Shown piece by piece: positions 1 to 6,565 of a stretch of 11,923 nucleotides of DNA. Source of the stretch: Streptosporangiaceae bacterium (GTDB lineage: Bacteria; Actinomycetota; Actinomycetes; Streptosporangiales; Streptosporangiaceae); NCBI GenBank assembly GCA_030039095.1, contig JASHQP010000715.1, positions 1-11,923 on the forward strand, in the 5' to 3' direction. A program made the position numbers and the translations under genes. Numbering within the stretch: position 1 is the stretch's first letter; the number at the start of each line of letters is the position of its first letter. Under the pieces are notes generated by a model. It was not told the origin of the DNA. It saw only the letters and a list, made by a program, of their open reading frames with translations, and made no database searches.

Positions 1-296
1 GGTTGCCGAAATAATCCTTGGCAGTTATCAAGAGGGGCGCCGCTGCGCGGCACCGCGGCGGCGCTTCCCGCGCCGCGCTCAGCCTTGGTGGCCCCGCGCG
101 TGCGGCCGCGCCGCCGCCCGGCAGCTTCCCTCCGATCAGGCAGGCTCACAGGCACGCCGATGGCTTTGCTGACCTGTCGTCCTCGCTCTCGATTGTCCAG
201 CTCGCGGCCACCGCGTCAATGGCGGCCCTGCGGGCCGCCGCACGCGATCGGCTTCGCCGGCCTTGACACGGCGGCCACTCAGCAGGGATTCGGCGC
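1..296. other. Left edge, no recognisable gene
   Basis: Reading frames in both directions are open in places, but their translations are Arg/Pro/Ala-rich low-complexity peptides typical of non-coding high-GC DNA, and I recognise no domain. The first 30 or so bases are clearly more AT-rich than the rest. The only structure I can support is the hairpin at 221-239, listed separately. A gene truncated at the left edge cannot be excluded. Confidence 0.5.
221..239 (-). terminator. Hairpin downstream of the first MFS gene
   Basis: A perfect 8-bp GC-only stem (GGCGGCCC paired with GGGCCGCC) closes on a 3-base loop. It lies 57 bases beyond the stop codon of the minus-strand transporter. There is no T-run, which is usual for actinobacterial terminators, so the assignment rests on the stem and its position. 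Confidence 0.45.
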
Positions 297-1559
297 CTAC
301 GAGGAAGACGGGGGCAGAGCAGGAACTCGTCCTTCCTCGTGTGTGGCGGCGATGGTCAGGTAGGTGAGCCCGGCCAGGATGGCGACTCCGGCTAGGGCGA
401 TGGCTCCGGCACGGATGCCGAAGGCGGCCAGTATCACCCCGCCCAGCGGGAGCCCGAGGGTCTCGACCCAGGAGCCGATGGCAGTGGTGACACCCATGAT
501 CCGGCCGTGGGCTTGCTGGGGTGAGGCCTGCTGGAGGGTAGTGATCGTGACCGTGCCGAATACCGCGCCTGTGACGCCCCAGGTGAACGCGCCGACGTAG
601 GCGGCCGGCACGAGGGTGGTGCCGGCGAACAGGCACGCGGCAAGGCCGTAACAGGCGGCGGCTGCGCCCAGGACCCGGCGCCCGGTGAGACGGTCCTCGA
701 GGTGGGGGATGATGAGGCTGGCCAGGATGGCCCCGCTCCCGGCCGCGGCCTCGAACAGGGCGAACTGCGAGGGCGGGCGGTGCAGCACATGCCGCGCGTA
801 CAGCGGCTCCACCACCAGGAAGGCCGCGGAGGTGAAAGTCACTGCGGCACTCATCACCACGATGAGCCGCACTTTGCGGTGGCGGGCGACCAGCTCGAGG
901 CCGTCCAGGAGATCGCGGCGCCAGCTCGTCTGCTCCGGGGCCGGAGCTGGCCGGAGCGGGAGCGGCAGGACCACCGCCGCGCCGAGCAGGTAGCTGGCCG
1001 CATCGAGGATGAACGCCGCCGGGAACCCGGACAGGGCCAGGGCTGCACTGGCCGCCAGTGGGCCGGCGACAGCACCAGCCGACGAGGCGCCACCTAGCAG
1101 GGCGTTGGCCGCCAGCAGGTCATCGTCGGCGACGATCCTCGGCGGCAGTGCGCTAGCGGCCGGTCCTGCAAGCGAGCGCGCGATGCCGTAGCTGACCGCT
1201 GCGACGTCGAGCACGGCTAGTGATCCTGCGGCCGCCATGCCGAGCGCGGCGCCTGCCGCCGCGATGTAGCCCGTCACCAGCGCTTTTCTCGGCCCGATCC
1301 GGTCGACCCAGACGCCCAGGAGCGGGCTGAGAACAGCGGGCGGCGCGGCCCAGCAGACGATAGTCAGCGAGACGGCGTACGGGCTGGCATTAAACCGGTA
1401 GGCCGCGAAGCCCCACAACACGATCGCTGACGCCCAGCCGCCGATCGAGTTGACGGTTTCGCCAGCGACGAGCAACCCAAAGCGGGCATCACGAAAAGAC
1501 GGGCGAACCGGCCGCGATGCGCCAGGCGCAATGCGGGGTCGCCGAAAAAACCCATGCAC
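297..1559 (-). CDS. MFS transporter, drug-efflux type (MFS_3-like)
   Basis: This 420-residue integral membrane protein is probably a proton-driven exporter of the enterobactin/macrolide-efflux-like MFS branch; its substrate is unknown. It has about 12 hydrophobic segments. The loop after the second helix carries motif A (GVWVDRIGPRKAL, about residues 82-94), and a second, degenerate copy (EDRLTGRRVLG) marks the start of the C-terminal half. The N-terminal stretch before the first helix (about 25 residues) is basic and cytoplasmic. The GTG start at 1559 is favoured because GGAGGT sits 5 bases upstream; an ATG two codons on is out of frame. It is divergent from a second MFS gene of the same general type. 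The tail ends in a short Pro/Ser run. Family is confident; substrate is not. Confidence 0.88.
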   Translation of the reverse strand: MHGFFRRPRIAPGASRPVRPSFRDARFGLLVAGETVNSIGGWASAIVLWGFAAYRFNASPYAVSLTIVCWAAPPAVLSPLLGVWVDRIGPRKALVTGYIAAAGAALGMAAAGSLAVLDVAAVSYGIARSLAGPAASALPPRIVADDDLLAANALLGGASSAGAVAGPLAASAALALSGFPAAFILDAASYLLGAAVVLPLPLRPAPAPEQTSWRRDLLDGLELVARHRKVRLIVVMSAAVTFTSAAFLVVEPLYARHVLHRPPSQFALFEAAAGSGAILASLIIPHLEDRLTGRRVLGAAAACYGLAACLFAGTTLVPAAYVGAFTWGVTGAVFGTVTITTLQQASPQQAHGRIMGVTTAIGSWVETLGLPLGGVILAAFGIRAGAIALAGVAILAGLTYLTIAATHEEGRVPALPPSSS

Positions 1560-1639
1560 AGGAGACCTCCGAGAACAGCTACGGCTAGGGCACGGGCCGC
1601 AGCATCCCGGACAGCGCGAAGGGCTTCAGAACAGAATGA

Positions 1640-1696
1640 TCAGCAGGCTTCGGGTCCGGGCGATGCGGCAGGACCGGCCTTGAAGATGGTGACCAC
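1640..1696 (-). CDS. Possible 18-residue leader peptide ahead of MFS gene
   Basis: A GTG at 1696 follows AGGAGG (complement of 1704-1709) by 7 bases, the best Shine-Dalgarno site in this intergenic region. The frame encodes 18 residues starting VVTIFKAGP and ending in Cys-TGA, and its stop lies 80 bases before the transporter start on the same strand. An overlapping 38-codon frame from ATG at 1701 is also possible, but its spacing to the same site is only about 2 bases. Short translated leaders before efflux genes are known to act in attenuation; that this one does so is inference. It could also be a gene remnant. Confidence 0.35.
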   Translation of the reverse strand: MVTIFKAGPAASPGPEAC

Positions 1697-1947
1697 GGCA
1701 TCTCCTCCTGGACAGGCCAGCACTCAGCTGGTGACGAACAAGCCTATTTACGTGGCTCCGGCGCTGGCCTCGACAGATTCGTGTAGAGCCGCACATGAGC
1801 CGGACAGCAGCATGCCACGACTGATCAAGTTCGGCCCACCGGAATAACTGAGGACGAGGAAGGCTGCGGCCCGTCGCCCAGCTCGGGACGCGCCAGCGAC
1901 GCGCGCTCCAGATCCTGCAAGCTACGGGCGGTTACGAGGAAGGTGGC

Positions 1948-1967
1948 CGTGCAGTTGGCGTGCAGTT
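1948..1967. repeat. Phased direct repeat upstream of second MFS gene
   Basis: CGTGCAGTT occurs at 1948-1956 and again at 1959-1967, giving an 11-bp period, close to one helical turn. It lies about 100 bp before the second transporter start. The spacing suits a regulator binding the same DNA face twice, but no protein can be named. Confidence 0.35.
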
Positions 1968-2065
1968 ACACCCAGGCAGCGAGGGTCCGTCGCGGGCACT
2001 CGCGGTCGCTGCGAACGCTCGGCAGATATCGAAGAACTCCTGGCGGTGGATTGTGAGACTCTCCG

Positions 2066-3301
2066 ATGGTGGGTGCGCTACGAGAAAGCAATTTCAGGCT
2101 GCTGTTCATCGGGCAGTCGGTGTCATCGCTCGGCAATGCCTTGGTACCCGTGGCGCTCGCTTTCGCCATACTGGACCTCACCCATTCACCAGCTGACCTC
2201 GGCTATGTGCTGGGCGCCGAGGCGGCGGCGCAGGTGGTATTCCTCCTGGCAGGAGGCGTCATCGCAGACCGCCTCTCCCGGCGGGCGGTGATGCTCGGAG
2301 CTGACTCGGTCCGGGGCGCCGCCGAGGCAGCCCTCGGCCTGCTCTTGATCACCGGCCACCCTCGGGTGTGGGTGATCGCCGCGCTGGCCGCCGTGCAGGG
2401 GACGGCCGGGGCTCTGTTCATGCCAGCCTCCACCGGGCTCACGCCGGCCGTGGTCAGCAAGGCGAACCTGCAGCAGGCCAACCAGATCCAGCAGGTGGCT
2501 TCGAGCGGGGCCGGGATCGCCGGGCCCGCGCTCGCCGGTCTTCTGGTGGTAGCCGCCAGCCCTGGGTGGGCAATCGTGGCCGATGCCGTCAGCTTCGGGG
2601 TGAGCGTGGCGTTCCTGGCGAGGCTGGACCTTACCGCGGCGCCCCGGCCGTCCCGCCAGCGCTTCGTGACCGACCTGCGCGAAGGGTGGGATGAGTTCCG
2701 GTCCCGCACGTGGCTGTGGACCATTGTGGCCGTATCCGCGGTGTTCAACTTCATGATCACCGCCTACTTCGTCCTCGGGCCGGTGATCAGCCAGCGTTCC
2801 TACGGCGGAGCTGCCGCCTGGGCAACCGTGGCCACTGTCTGGGGCGCCGGGTCGGTAGCTGGAGGCCTGCTGACCATGCGCCTGCGGCCTCGTCATCCGC
2901 TGCGCCTGGCCGTATCCGCCTCCTGCTTCCTTCCCCTGCCATCGCTGGCCTTCGCGGCCGGATTGCCGCTGCCGGCCATCGCCGCGCTCGCCGCCCTTGG
3001 CGGGACCGGTCTGATCGTGTTCTACAGCCAGTTCACCACCACCATGCAGCGGCAGGTCCCCGAGCGGATCCTGTCGAGGGTCAGCTCTTACGACTGGTTC
3101 GCGTCCCTGGCCGTCTACCCGGTGGGACTGGCTGTCGCCGGACCCGTCGGCGCCGCCCTCGGGGCCCATACCGTGCTATGGGCAACTGGGCTGATCGAGC
3201 TGGCTGCCATCCTCTCCCTCCTTCTTGTCCCCGGCATCCGCCAGCTGACCGACGAAGTCCCGGCAGACACCCAGCCGGGCGAGACCGCCGTCAGCGCCTG
3301 A
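2066..3301 (+). CDS. MFS transporter, drug-efflux type (MFS_3-like)
   Basis: This 411-residue polytopic membrane protein is a likely exporter. The N-terminus reads LRESNFRLLFIGQSVSSLG, the typical opening of this MFS branch, and motif A follows the second helix (GGVIADRLSRRAVM, about residues 63-76). About twelve hydrophobic segments are present, with a charged central loop near residues 190-215. The C-terminal 20 residues are hydrophilic. Start: the ATG at 2066 is followed at once by a GTG in frame, and no strong Shine-Dalgarno sequence precedes either. The typical N-terminal sequence still places the start here within a codon or two. It is transcribed away from the other MFS gene and is followed 91 bp later by the toxin-antitoxin pair. 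Substrate unknown. Confidence 0.88.
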   Translation: MVGALRESNFRLLFIGQSVSSLGNALVPVALAFAILDLTHSPADLGYVLGAEAAAQVVFLLAGGVIADRLSRRAVMLGADSVRGAAEAALGLLLITGHPRVWVIAALAAVQGTAGALFMPASTGLTPAVVSKANLQQANQIQQVASSGAGIAGPALAGLLVVAASPGWAIVADAVSFGVSVAFLARLDLTAAPRPSRQRFVTDLREGWDEFRSRTWLWTIVAVSAVFNFMITAYFVLGPVISQRSYGGAAAWATVATVWGAGSVAGGLLTMRLRPRHPLRLAVSASCFLPLPSLAFAAGLPLPAIAALAALGGTGLIVFYSQFTTTMQRQVPERILSRVSSYDWFASLAVYPVGLAVAGPVGAALGAHTVLWATGLIELAAILSLLLVPGIRQLTDEVPADTQPGETAVSA

Positions 3302-3362
3302 GCAAGCGGGACGACCTTCGCGAAGCAGCCGCAGCCGGCCGGCGGCAGCCATCCAGCCGTCC

Positions 3363-3386
3363 GTGTATGACGCATCGTGATACACT
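3363..3386 (+). promoter_or_regulatory. Palindromic operator overlapping -10 box of the toxin-antitoxin operon
   Basis: An imperfect 23-bp palindrome at 3363-3385 has the form GTGTAT-N-ACG-N3-CGT-N-ATACAC. Its right arm overlaps a -10-like TACACT at 3381-3386. Six bases then separate the box from the ATG at 3393, so transcription would start at the A of the start codon and give a leaderless mRNA. No good -35 hexamer is visible. Antitoxins with ribbon-helix-helix domains bind such palindromes as dimers, so autorepression is the likely purpose. The palindrome is seen; its function is inferred. Confidence 0.65.
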
Positions 3387-3392
3387 TCTGTT

Positions 3393-3632
3393 ATGGCACC
3401 GGCTATCAGTGTCCGCCTCGACTCCGAAGCTTTGCAGGCGCTGGCGCTGCTCGAGGCGACCGGTGTGAGCAGATCTGAAGCCATACGCCAGGCAATCCTC
3501 GACAGCGCACGCCGCCTCAGGAAGCGCTCGGAACTGGCCGCTGAGGTAGCAGCACTTGAAGCGGATGATGAGGACCGGAACGAGATGCTCGAGGTCGCCG
3601 CGTTCATGGAGAGCATGCGTGCTCCGGGGTGA
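3393..3632 (+). CDS. Ribbon-helix-helix antitoxin (CopG/MazE-like)
   Basis: The 79-residue protein begins with the pattern of a ribbon-helix-helix DNA-binding domain: a short strand (AISVRLD, about 4-10), helix A (about 11-22), a GVSRSEA turn and helix B (to about residue 44). The C-terminal third is acidic and helical (residues 47-75), as expected for the part that wraps and blocks a MazF-type toxin. It should dimerise, repress its own promoter through the upstream palindrome, and neutralise the toxin encoded next. The start is the ATG placed 6 bases after the -10 box, with no Shine-Dalgarno sequence, so translation is probably leaderless. The stop overlaps the toxin gene by 14 bases. The pairing with a recognisable toxin makes this call strong. 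Confidence 0.87.
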   Translation: MAPAISVRLDSEALQALALLEATGVSRSEAIRQAILDSARRLRKRSELAAEVAALEADDEDRNEMLEVAAFMESMRAPG

Positions 3633-3936
3633 CATTCACGAATTCCGCACTCCACGAGGCGTCGGCCACGAGCAGCAAGGGCGCCGGTATGGCGTCATCG
3701 TGCAAGCGAGCGAGTTCCTGCCGCGCTCCGTCGTGCTGGTAGCTCCGACATCGCTCAGCGCGAGGCCTGCGTCCTTCCGCCCCGAGATCCACCTGCTGGG
3801 TGAGATCACCCGCGTCCTTGTCGAGCAGGTTGGCGCTATCGACGCCAGCCGCCTGGGAGAGCTGGTCGGCCGGGTCACTCCGGAGCAGCAGTGGGGCATC
3901 GATGAAGCGTTGCTGACCGTTCTTGGTCTCAGGTAG
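3619..3936 (+). CDS. mazF: MazF/PemK-family toxin (endoribonuclease)
   Basis: The 105-residue protein is the toxin of a type II system; the family are sequence-specific mRNA interferases. Seen in the sequence: the opening LRGDIHEFRTPRG, the GHEQQGRRYGVIVQ strand region (about 16-29), VVLVAPTS (about 38-45) and the C-terminal RLGELVGRVTPEQ. By family comparison, Arg23 of RRY and Thr44 of APTS are the likely catalytic pair. I place the start at GTG 3619: it gives the usual family length and is preceded by GGAGAG 5 bases upstream, inside the antitoxin gene. An in-frame ATG at 3556 would add a non-homologous basic leader. The 14-base overlap with the antitoxin implies coupled expression. RNA target sequence cannot be predicted. 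Confidence 0.87.
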   Translation: MLRGDIHEFRTPRGVGHEQQGRRYGVIVQASEFLPRSVVLVAPTSLSARPASFRPEIHLLGEITRVLVEQVGAIDASRLGELVGRVTPEQQWGIDEALLTVLGLR

Positions 3937-3957
3937 CAGCCGCCTGATGGCTGTGCC

Positions 3958-4080
3958 CTACTCCTCGGTGCCGGGCTCCCCAGCCAGCCGCCGTGCGGCA
4001 TCGGCGATGTCCGGGTCCATGCCGCTGACGCCAACGCGCCGGTGCTGCTCGGCCTGATCTTCGATCCACTGGCTGTGCGC
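3958..4080 (-). pseudogene. Possible C-terminal tail of a lost gene
   Basis: On the minus strand a frame open from about 4104 ends at TAG 3958. Its last 40 residues look like real protein rather than frame noise: they contain WIEDQAEQHRRVGV and DIADAARRLAGEPG. There is no ribosome binding site or long upstream coding part, and an MFS fragment on the other strand begins at about 4083, so the rest of the gene seems to have been replaced. A 20-codon version starting at ATG 4020 is possible. I do not recognise the family. Confidence 0.3.
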
Positions 4081-4082
4081 TT

Positions 4083-4184
4083 GTGCAGGGCGTGCAGGTG
4101 TGCATCATGCTGTTCCTGCTGGTCATGGCCGCCCTGATGATCCCGTGCGGAAAGCTGACCGACCGCTGGGGCCGCAAGCGCTGC
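4083..4184 (+). pseudogene. MFS transporter fragment (DHA2-like helix 2 and motif A)
   Basis: About 34 codons encode one hydrophobic helix followed by a textbook MFS motif A (PCGKLTDRWGRKR). In intact DHA2-type drug transporters this sequence lies near residues 60-90, between helices 2 and 3. Neither the first helix upstream nor the remaining ten or more downstream are present in any frame, and the frame runs into unrelated sequence after the motif. It is therefore a remnant truncated at both ends. It is not obviously a copy of either intact MFS gene in the window, whose motif A sequences differ. Confidence 0.6.
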
Positions 4185-4232
4185 AGCCCTGGCGGCGTAT
4201 GTCCATCGCTTCCCGCCGGTGAAGTACCCCTG

Positions 4233-4267
4233 GGTCCGGCCCGAAATCTCGGATTCCGGGCCGGACC
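4233..4267 (-). terminator. Strong hairpin terminator after the aldehyde dehydrogenase gene
   Basis: The arms 4233-4248 and 4252-4267 form a 16-position stem with 15 pairs, one A-C mismatch and a 3-base loop. The first 11 pairs are uninterrupted and GC-rich. It begins 17 bases past the stop codon of the minus-strand dehydrogenase gene. There is no T-run. Being nearly symmetrical, it could also block plus-strand read-through from the toxin side. Confidence 0.75.
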
Positions 4268-4284
4268 GACGCGGCCTGGCCGGG

Positions 4285-5673
4285 CTAGCCGGCTTGCTCG
4301 CCCTCGGGCGTGGTGTGGATCAGCTTCTTGTTCACGAACTCGTCGATGCCCAGCGGCCCGAGTTCCCGGCCGACGCCCGAGCGCTTCGTCCCGCCGAACG
4401 GCAGTTCCGGCCCGCCGCCTTCGGCCTGGTTGACCCAGACCATGCCGACATCGAGCCGGTCGGCCACGTCCAGGGCGAGCCCCTCGTCGCTGGAGAACAC
4501 CGCGCCGCCGAGGCCGTAGGAGCTGCTGTTGGCCAGGTCGACGGCCTCGTCGGCGTTGGCCACCTTGTACACCACCGCCGCGGGCCCGAACAGTTCCTCG
4601 CGGTAGGCGCGCATCTCCGGGGTCACCCCGGACAGCACGGTGGCCTCGACGAACGCCCCGGGCCGGTCCAGCCGGTGCCCGCCCAGGTGGACCGTCGCGC
4701 CCTTGCTGACCGCGTCGTCGATCTGCTCCATCAGGATCTGGGCCGCCCGCTCCGACGACAGCGGGCCGTACGACGTGGCCGGGCCGAAGGGGTCGCCGGT
4801 GGTGTAGCCGGACATCGCGGCGGTGAACTCGGACACGAAATCGTCGTAGACGTCCTCGGTCACGATCATCCGCTTGGAGGCGTTGCACGCCTGGCCGCCG
4901 TTCTCCATCCGGGCCTCGGCCGCCGCCTTGGCCACGGCCGGCAGGTCGGCGCCGTCCAGCACGATGAACGGATCCGAGCCGCCCAGCTCGAGCACGACCT
5001 TCTTCAGGTTCTGGCCGGCCGTCGCGGCCACGGCCGAGCCGGCCCGCTCGCTGCCGGTCACCGACACCCCGGCGATCCGCGGGTCGGCGATCATGCCAGC
5101 TACCTGCTCGTTCGTCGCGAACACGTTGATGTACGCGTCGTGCGGCAGCCCGGCCTCGTGGAAGATCTGCTCCATGGCCGTGGCCGACTCCGGGCACTGC
5201 GGCGCGTGCTTGAGCACGATCGTGTTGCCGATCATCAGGTTGGGGGCCGCGAACCGGGCCACCTGGTAGTACGGGTAGTTCCACGGCATGATCCCGAGCA
5301 GCGCCCCGACCGGGGACTTGCGCACCCACGCCGTGCCCGGCGTGTTGGACTTCAGCGGCTCGTCCCTGAGCAGGTCGGCGCCGTTGTTGGCGTAGTAGCG
5401 GTAGATGGCGACGGTGAACTTGAGCTCGCCAACGGCCTCGGCCGTGGTCTTGCCCATCTCGCGGGTGATGATCGCGGCGAGGTCGGCGGACCTCTCCTTG
5501 TACAGCTGGGCCACCCGGAGCAGGACCTCCGCGCGCTCGGTCATCGGCGTCCGCCGCCACGACGGATAGGCGCGCCCCGCACGGTCCAGGACGCCGGCGA
5601 TCTCGGCGTCGGTGGCCGTCGGGTACTCCTTCTCAACCTCGCCGGTGGCCGGGTTCACAACCTGGTACATCAT
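4285..5673 (-). CDS. gabD: NAD(P)-dependent succinate-semialdehyde dehydrogenase-like aldehyde dehydrogenase
   Basis: This cytosolic enzyme of the aldehyde dehydrogenase superfamily oxidises an aldehyde to the acid. Overall it resembles mycobacterial GabD1-type succinate-semialdehyde dehydrogenases, so the likely step is succinate semialdehyde to succinate. Numbered from the upstream ATG at 5697, visible motifs are PWN (Asn140), the VLKHAP cofactor region (Lys163), VTGSERAG, the general-base Glu237 in VLELGG, the nucleophile Cys271 in GGQACNASKR, and EELFGP. I prefer the start at ATG 5673 (462 residues): AGGGAGAGG lies 7-8 bases upstream and the protein then opens MMYQVVNPATGE, as usual. The upstream ATG would add eight residues. 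It is a single gene, divergent from a methyltransferase. No GABA transaminase gene is adjacent, so the substrate is inferred from similarity only. Confidence 0.85.
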   Translation of the reverse strand: MMYQVVNPATGEVEKEYPTATDAEIAGVLDRAGRAYPSWRRTPMTERAEVLLRVAQLYKERSADLAAIITREMGKTTAEAVGELKFTVAIYRYYANNGADLLRDEPLKSNTPGTAWVRKSPVGALLGIMPWNYPYYQVARFAAPNLMIGNTIVLKHAPQCPESATAMEQIFHEAGLPHDAYINVFATNEQVAGMIADPRIAGVSVTGSERAGSAVAATAGQNLKKVVLELGGSDPFIVLDGADLPAVAKAAAEARMENGGQACNASKRMIVTEDVYDDFVSEFTAAMSGYTTGDPFGPATSYGPLSSERAAQILMEQIDDAVSKGATVHLGGHRLDRPGAFVEATVLSGVTPEMRAYREELFGPAAVVYKVANADEAVDLANSSSYGLGGAVFSSDEGLALDVADRLDVGMVWVNQAEGGGPELPFGGTKRSGVGRELGPLGIDEFVNKKLIHTTPEGEQAG

Positions 5674-5761
5674 CGCCTCTGCCTCTCCCTCGAGCATGGC
5701 TTTCTTAGGTGCTCATGATCGCGAGCCTACCGGGGGCCAGCCGGCCCAGGCCAGGGGCAGT

Positions 5762-5767
5762 TATGGT
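5762..5767 (+). promoter_or_regulatory. -10 box for leaderless methyltransferase transcript
   Basis: TATGGT is separated by 6 bases from GTG 5774, which would place the transcription start on the first base of the start codon. No -35 hexamer is evident. The 98-bp gap to the divergent dehydrogenase start also holds an imperfect inverted repeat at about 5706-5730 (TAGG and GCTC answered by GAGC and CTA). Confidence 0.45.
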
Positions 5768-5773
5768 CGTGTG

Positions 5774-6517
5774 GTGACGATTCCGGACCCCGTTAGCCAG
5801 ACCCAGCACAATCGCCAGACGCGCGACGCCTATGACCGGCTGGCGGCGGTCTGGTCGGCAACCACGGACGACGGGCCTTTCAACGGCTTCCTGGAGCGGC
5901 CCGCGCTCCGCTCGCTGGTGCCGGCCGACCTTGCCGGCGCGTCCGTGCTCGACGCGGGATGCGGTTCGGGCGCGCAGGCCGAGTGGCTGCTCGGTCAGGG
6001 CGCCGACGTGATCGGCATCGACCTGAGCCCGCGGATGGTCGACGAGGCCCGGCGGCGCTGCCAGGGCCGGGGCACGTTCCTGGTGGCCGACCTGGCGGAG
6101 CCGCTCCCGATCGGGTCACGGTCGCTCGACGGCGTCACCAGTTCGCTCGCCCTGCATTACCTGAGGGACTGGAGCGTTCCGCTCGGGTCGTTCGCGTCGG
6201 CCCTGCGGCCCGGCGGGTGGGCCGTCATCTCCCTTGATCATCCTTTCGCGCCGCGCCTGCCGGGGCAGCAGGGCGGCTACTTCGACACCGAACTGGTCAC
6301 CGACACCTGGCGCAAGGCCGACGTCGAGGTGACCCAGCAGTTCTGGCGGCGGCCGCTGTCGGCGGTTGTCGGCGCATTCGCCGGCGCGGGTTTCGCCGTC
6401 GACGCCGTCGCCGAGCCGCAGCCATCAGCGGAGGCGCTGGAGCGGTTTCCGTCCGAGCTTGCTGACATCGTCGGCGTGCCGAACTTCATCGTCTACAGGC
6501 TCCGGCTGGCAGGCTAG
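5774..6517 (+). CDS. SAM-dependent class I methyltransferase
   Basis: The 247-residue protein has a Rossmann-type methyltransferase domain. Motif I is VLDAGCGSG (about residues 58-66), followed by the acidic end of strand 2 (VIGIDLS), a strand-3 region (FLVADLAEPLP), and the post-motif LRPGGWAVISLDHP typical of the Methyltransf_11/25 type. The C-terminal third (VTQQFWRRPLSAVVGAFAGAGF) fits the usual substrate-side cap. The substrate, small molecule or otherwise, cannot be told. Start: GTG 5774, or GTG 5771 just before it, is chosen because the -10 box fits a leaderless start and because sequence upstream is antisense to the dehydrogenase. The frame is open further upstream to 5612, but that part does not look like protein. 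Confidence 0.83.
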   Translation: MTIPDPVSQTQHNRQTRDAYDRLAAVWSATTDDGPFNGFLERPALRSLVPADLAGASVLDAGCGSGAQAEWLLGQGADVIGIDLSPRMVDEARRRCQGRGTFLVADLAEPLPIGSRSLDGVTSSLALHYLRDWSVPLGSFASALRPGGWAVISLDHPFAPRLPGQQGGYFDTELVTDTWRKADVEVTQQFWRRPLSAVVGAFAGAGFAVDAVAEPQPSAEALERFPSELADIVGVPNFIVYRLRLAG

Positions 6518-6565
6518 CCGCACGGTCTTCGAGCGGGCGCCGGCCCGCCGCAACGAGGAGGTCCC

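Larger units (their letters stand above)
1560..2065. promoter_or_regulatory. Divergent intergenic region between two MFS genes
   Basis: About 500 bp separate two transporters that point away from each other, so both promoters should lie here. It contains a short minus-strand ORF with a strong Shine-Dalgarno site (1640-1696) and an 11-bp-phased direct repeat (1948-1967). I see no intact regulator gene and no convincing -35/-10 pair on either strand. The translations are otherwise low-complexity, so the region could also hold remnants of a lost regulator. Confidence 0.45.

Noticed and set aside
1625..1660. A possible attenuator hairpin just after the small leader ORF
   Set aside because: Only a short GAAGGGCTTC self-complementary core and a GGCTTC direct repeat are present; no stable terminator-like stem could be drawn.
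2019..2090. A plus-strand frame reading IEELLAVDCETLRWWVRYEK, reminiscent of an IS3 OrfA helix-turn-helix
   Set aside because: The stretch is short, overlaps the confident start of the second MFS gene, and no other transposase part or terminal inverted repeat is visible. Chance resemblance is more likely.
2186..3169. A 327-codon minus-strand frame opposite the second MFS gene
   Set aside because: Gly/Gln/His-rich shadow without any domain.
3929..5718. Long frames on both strands over the dehydrogenase (543 codons minus, 499 codons plus)
   Set aside because: Both are Arg/Gly/His-rich shadows; the frame 4285-5673 contains all aldehyde dehydrogenase motifs.
5612..5773. An upstream extension of the methyltransferase to an ATG at 5612
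   Set aside because: This part is antisense to the dehydrogenase start, does not look like methyltransferase sequence, and a -10 box sits at 5762-5767.
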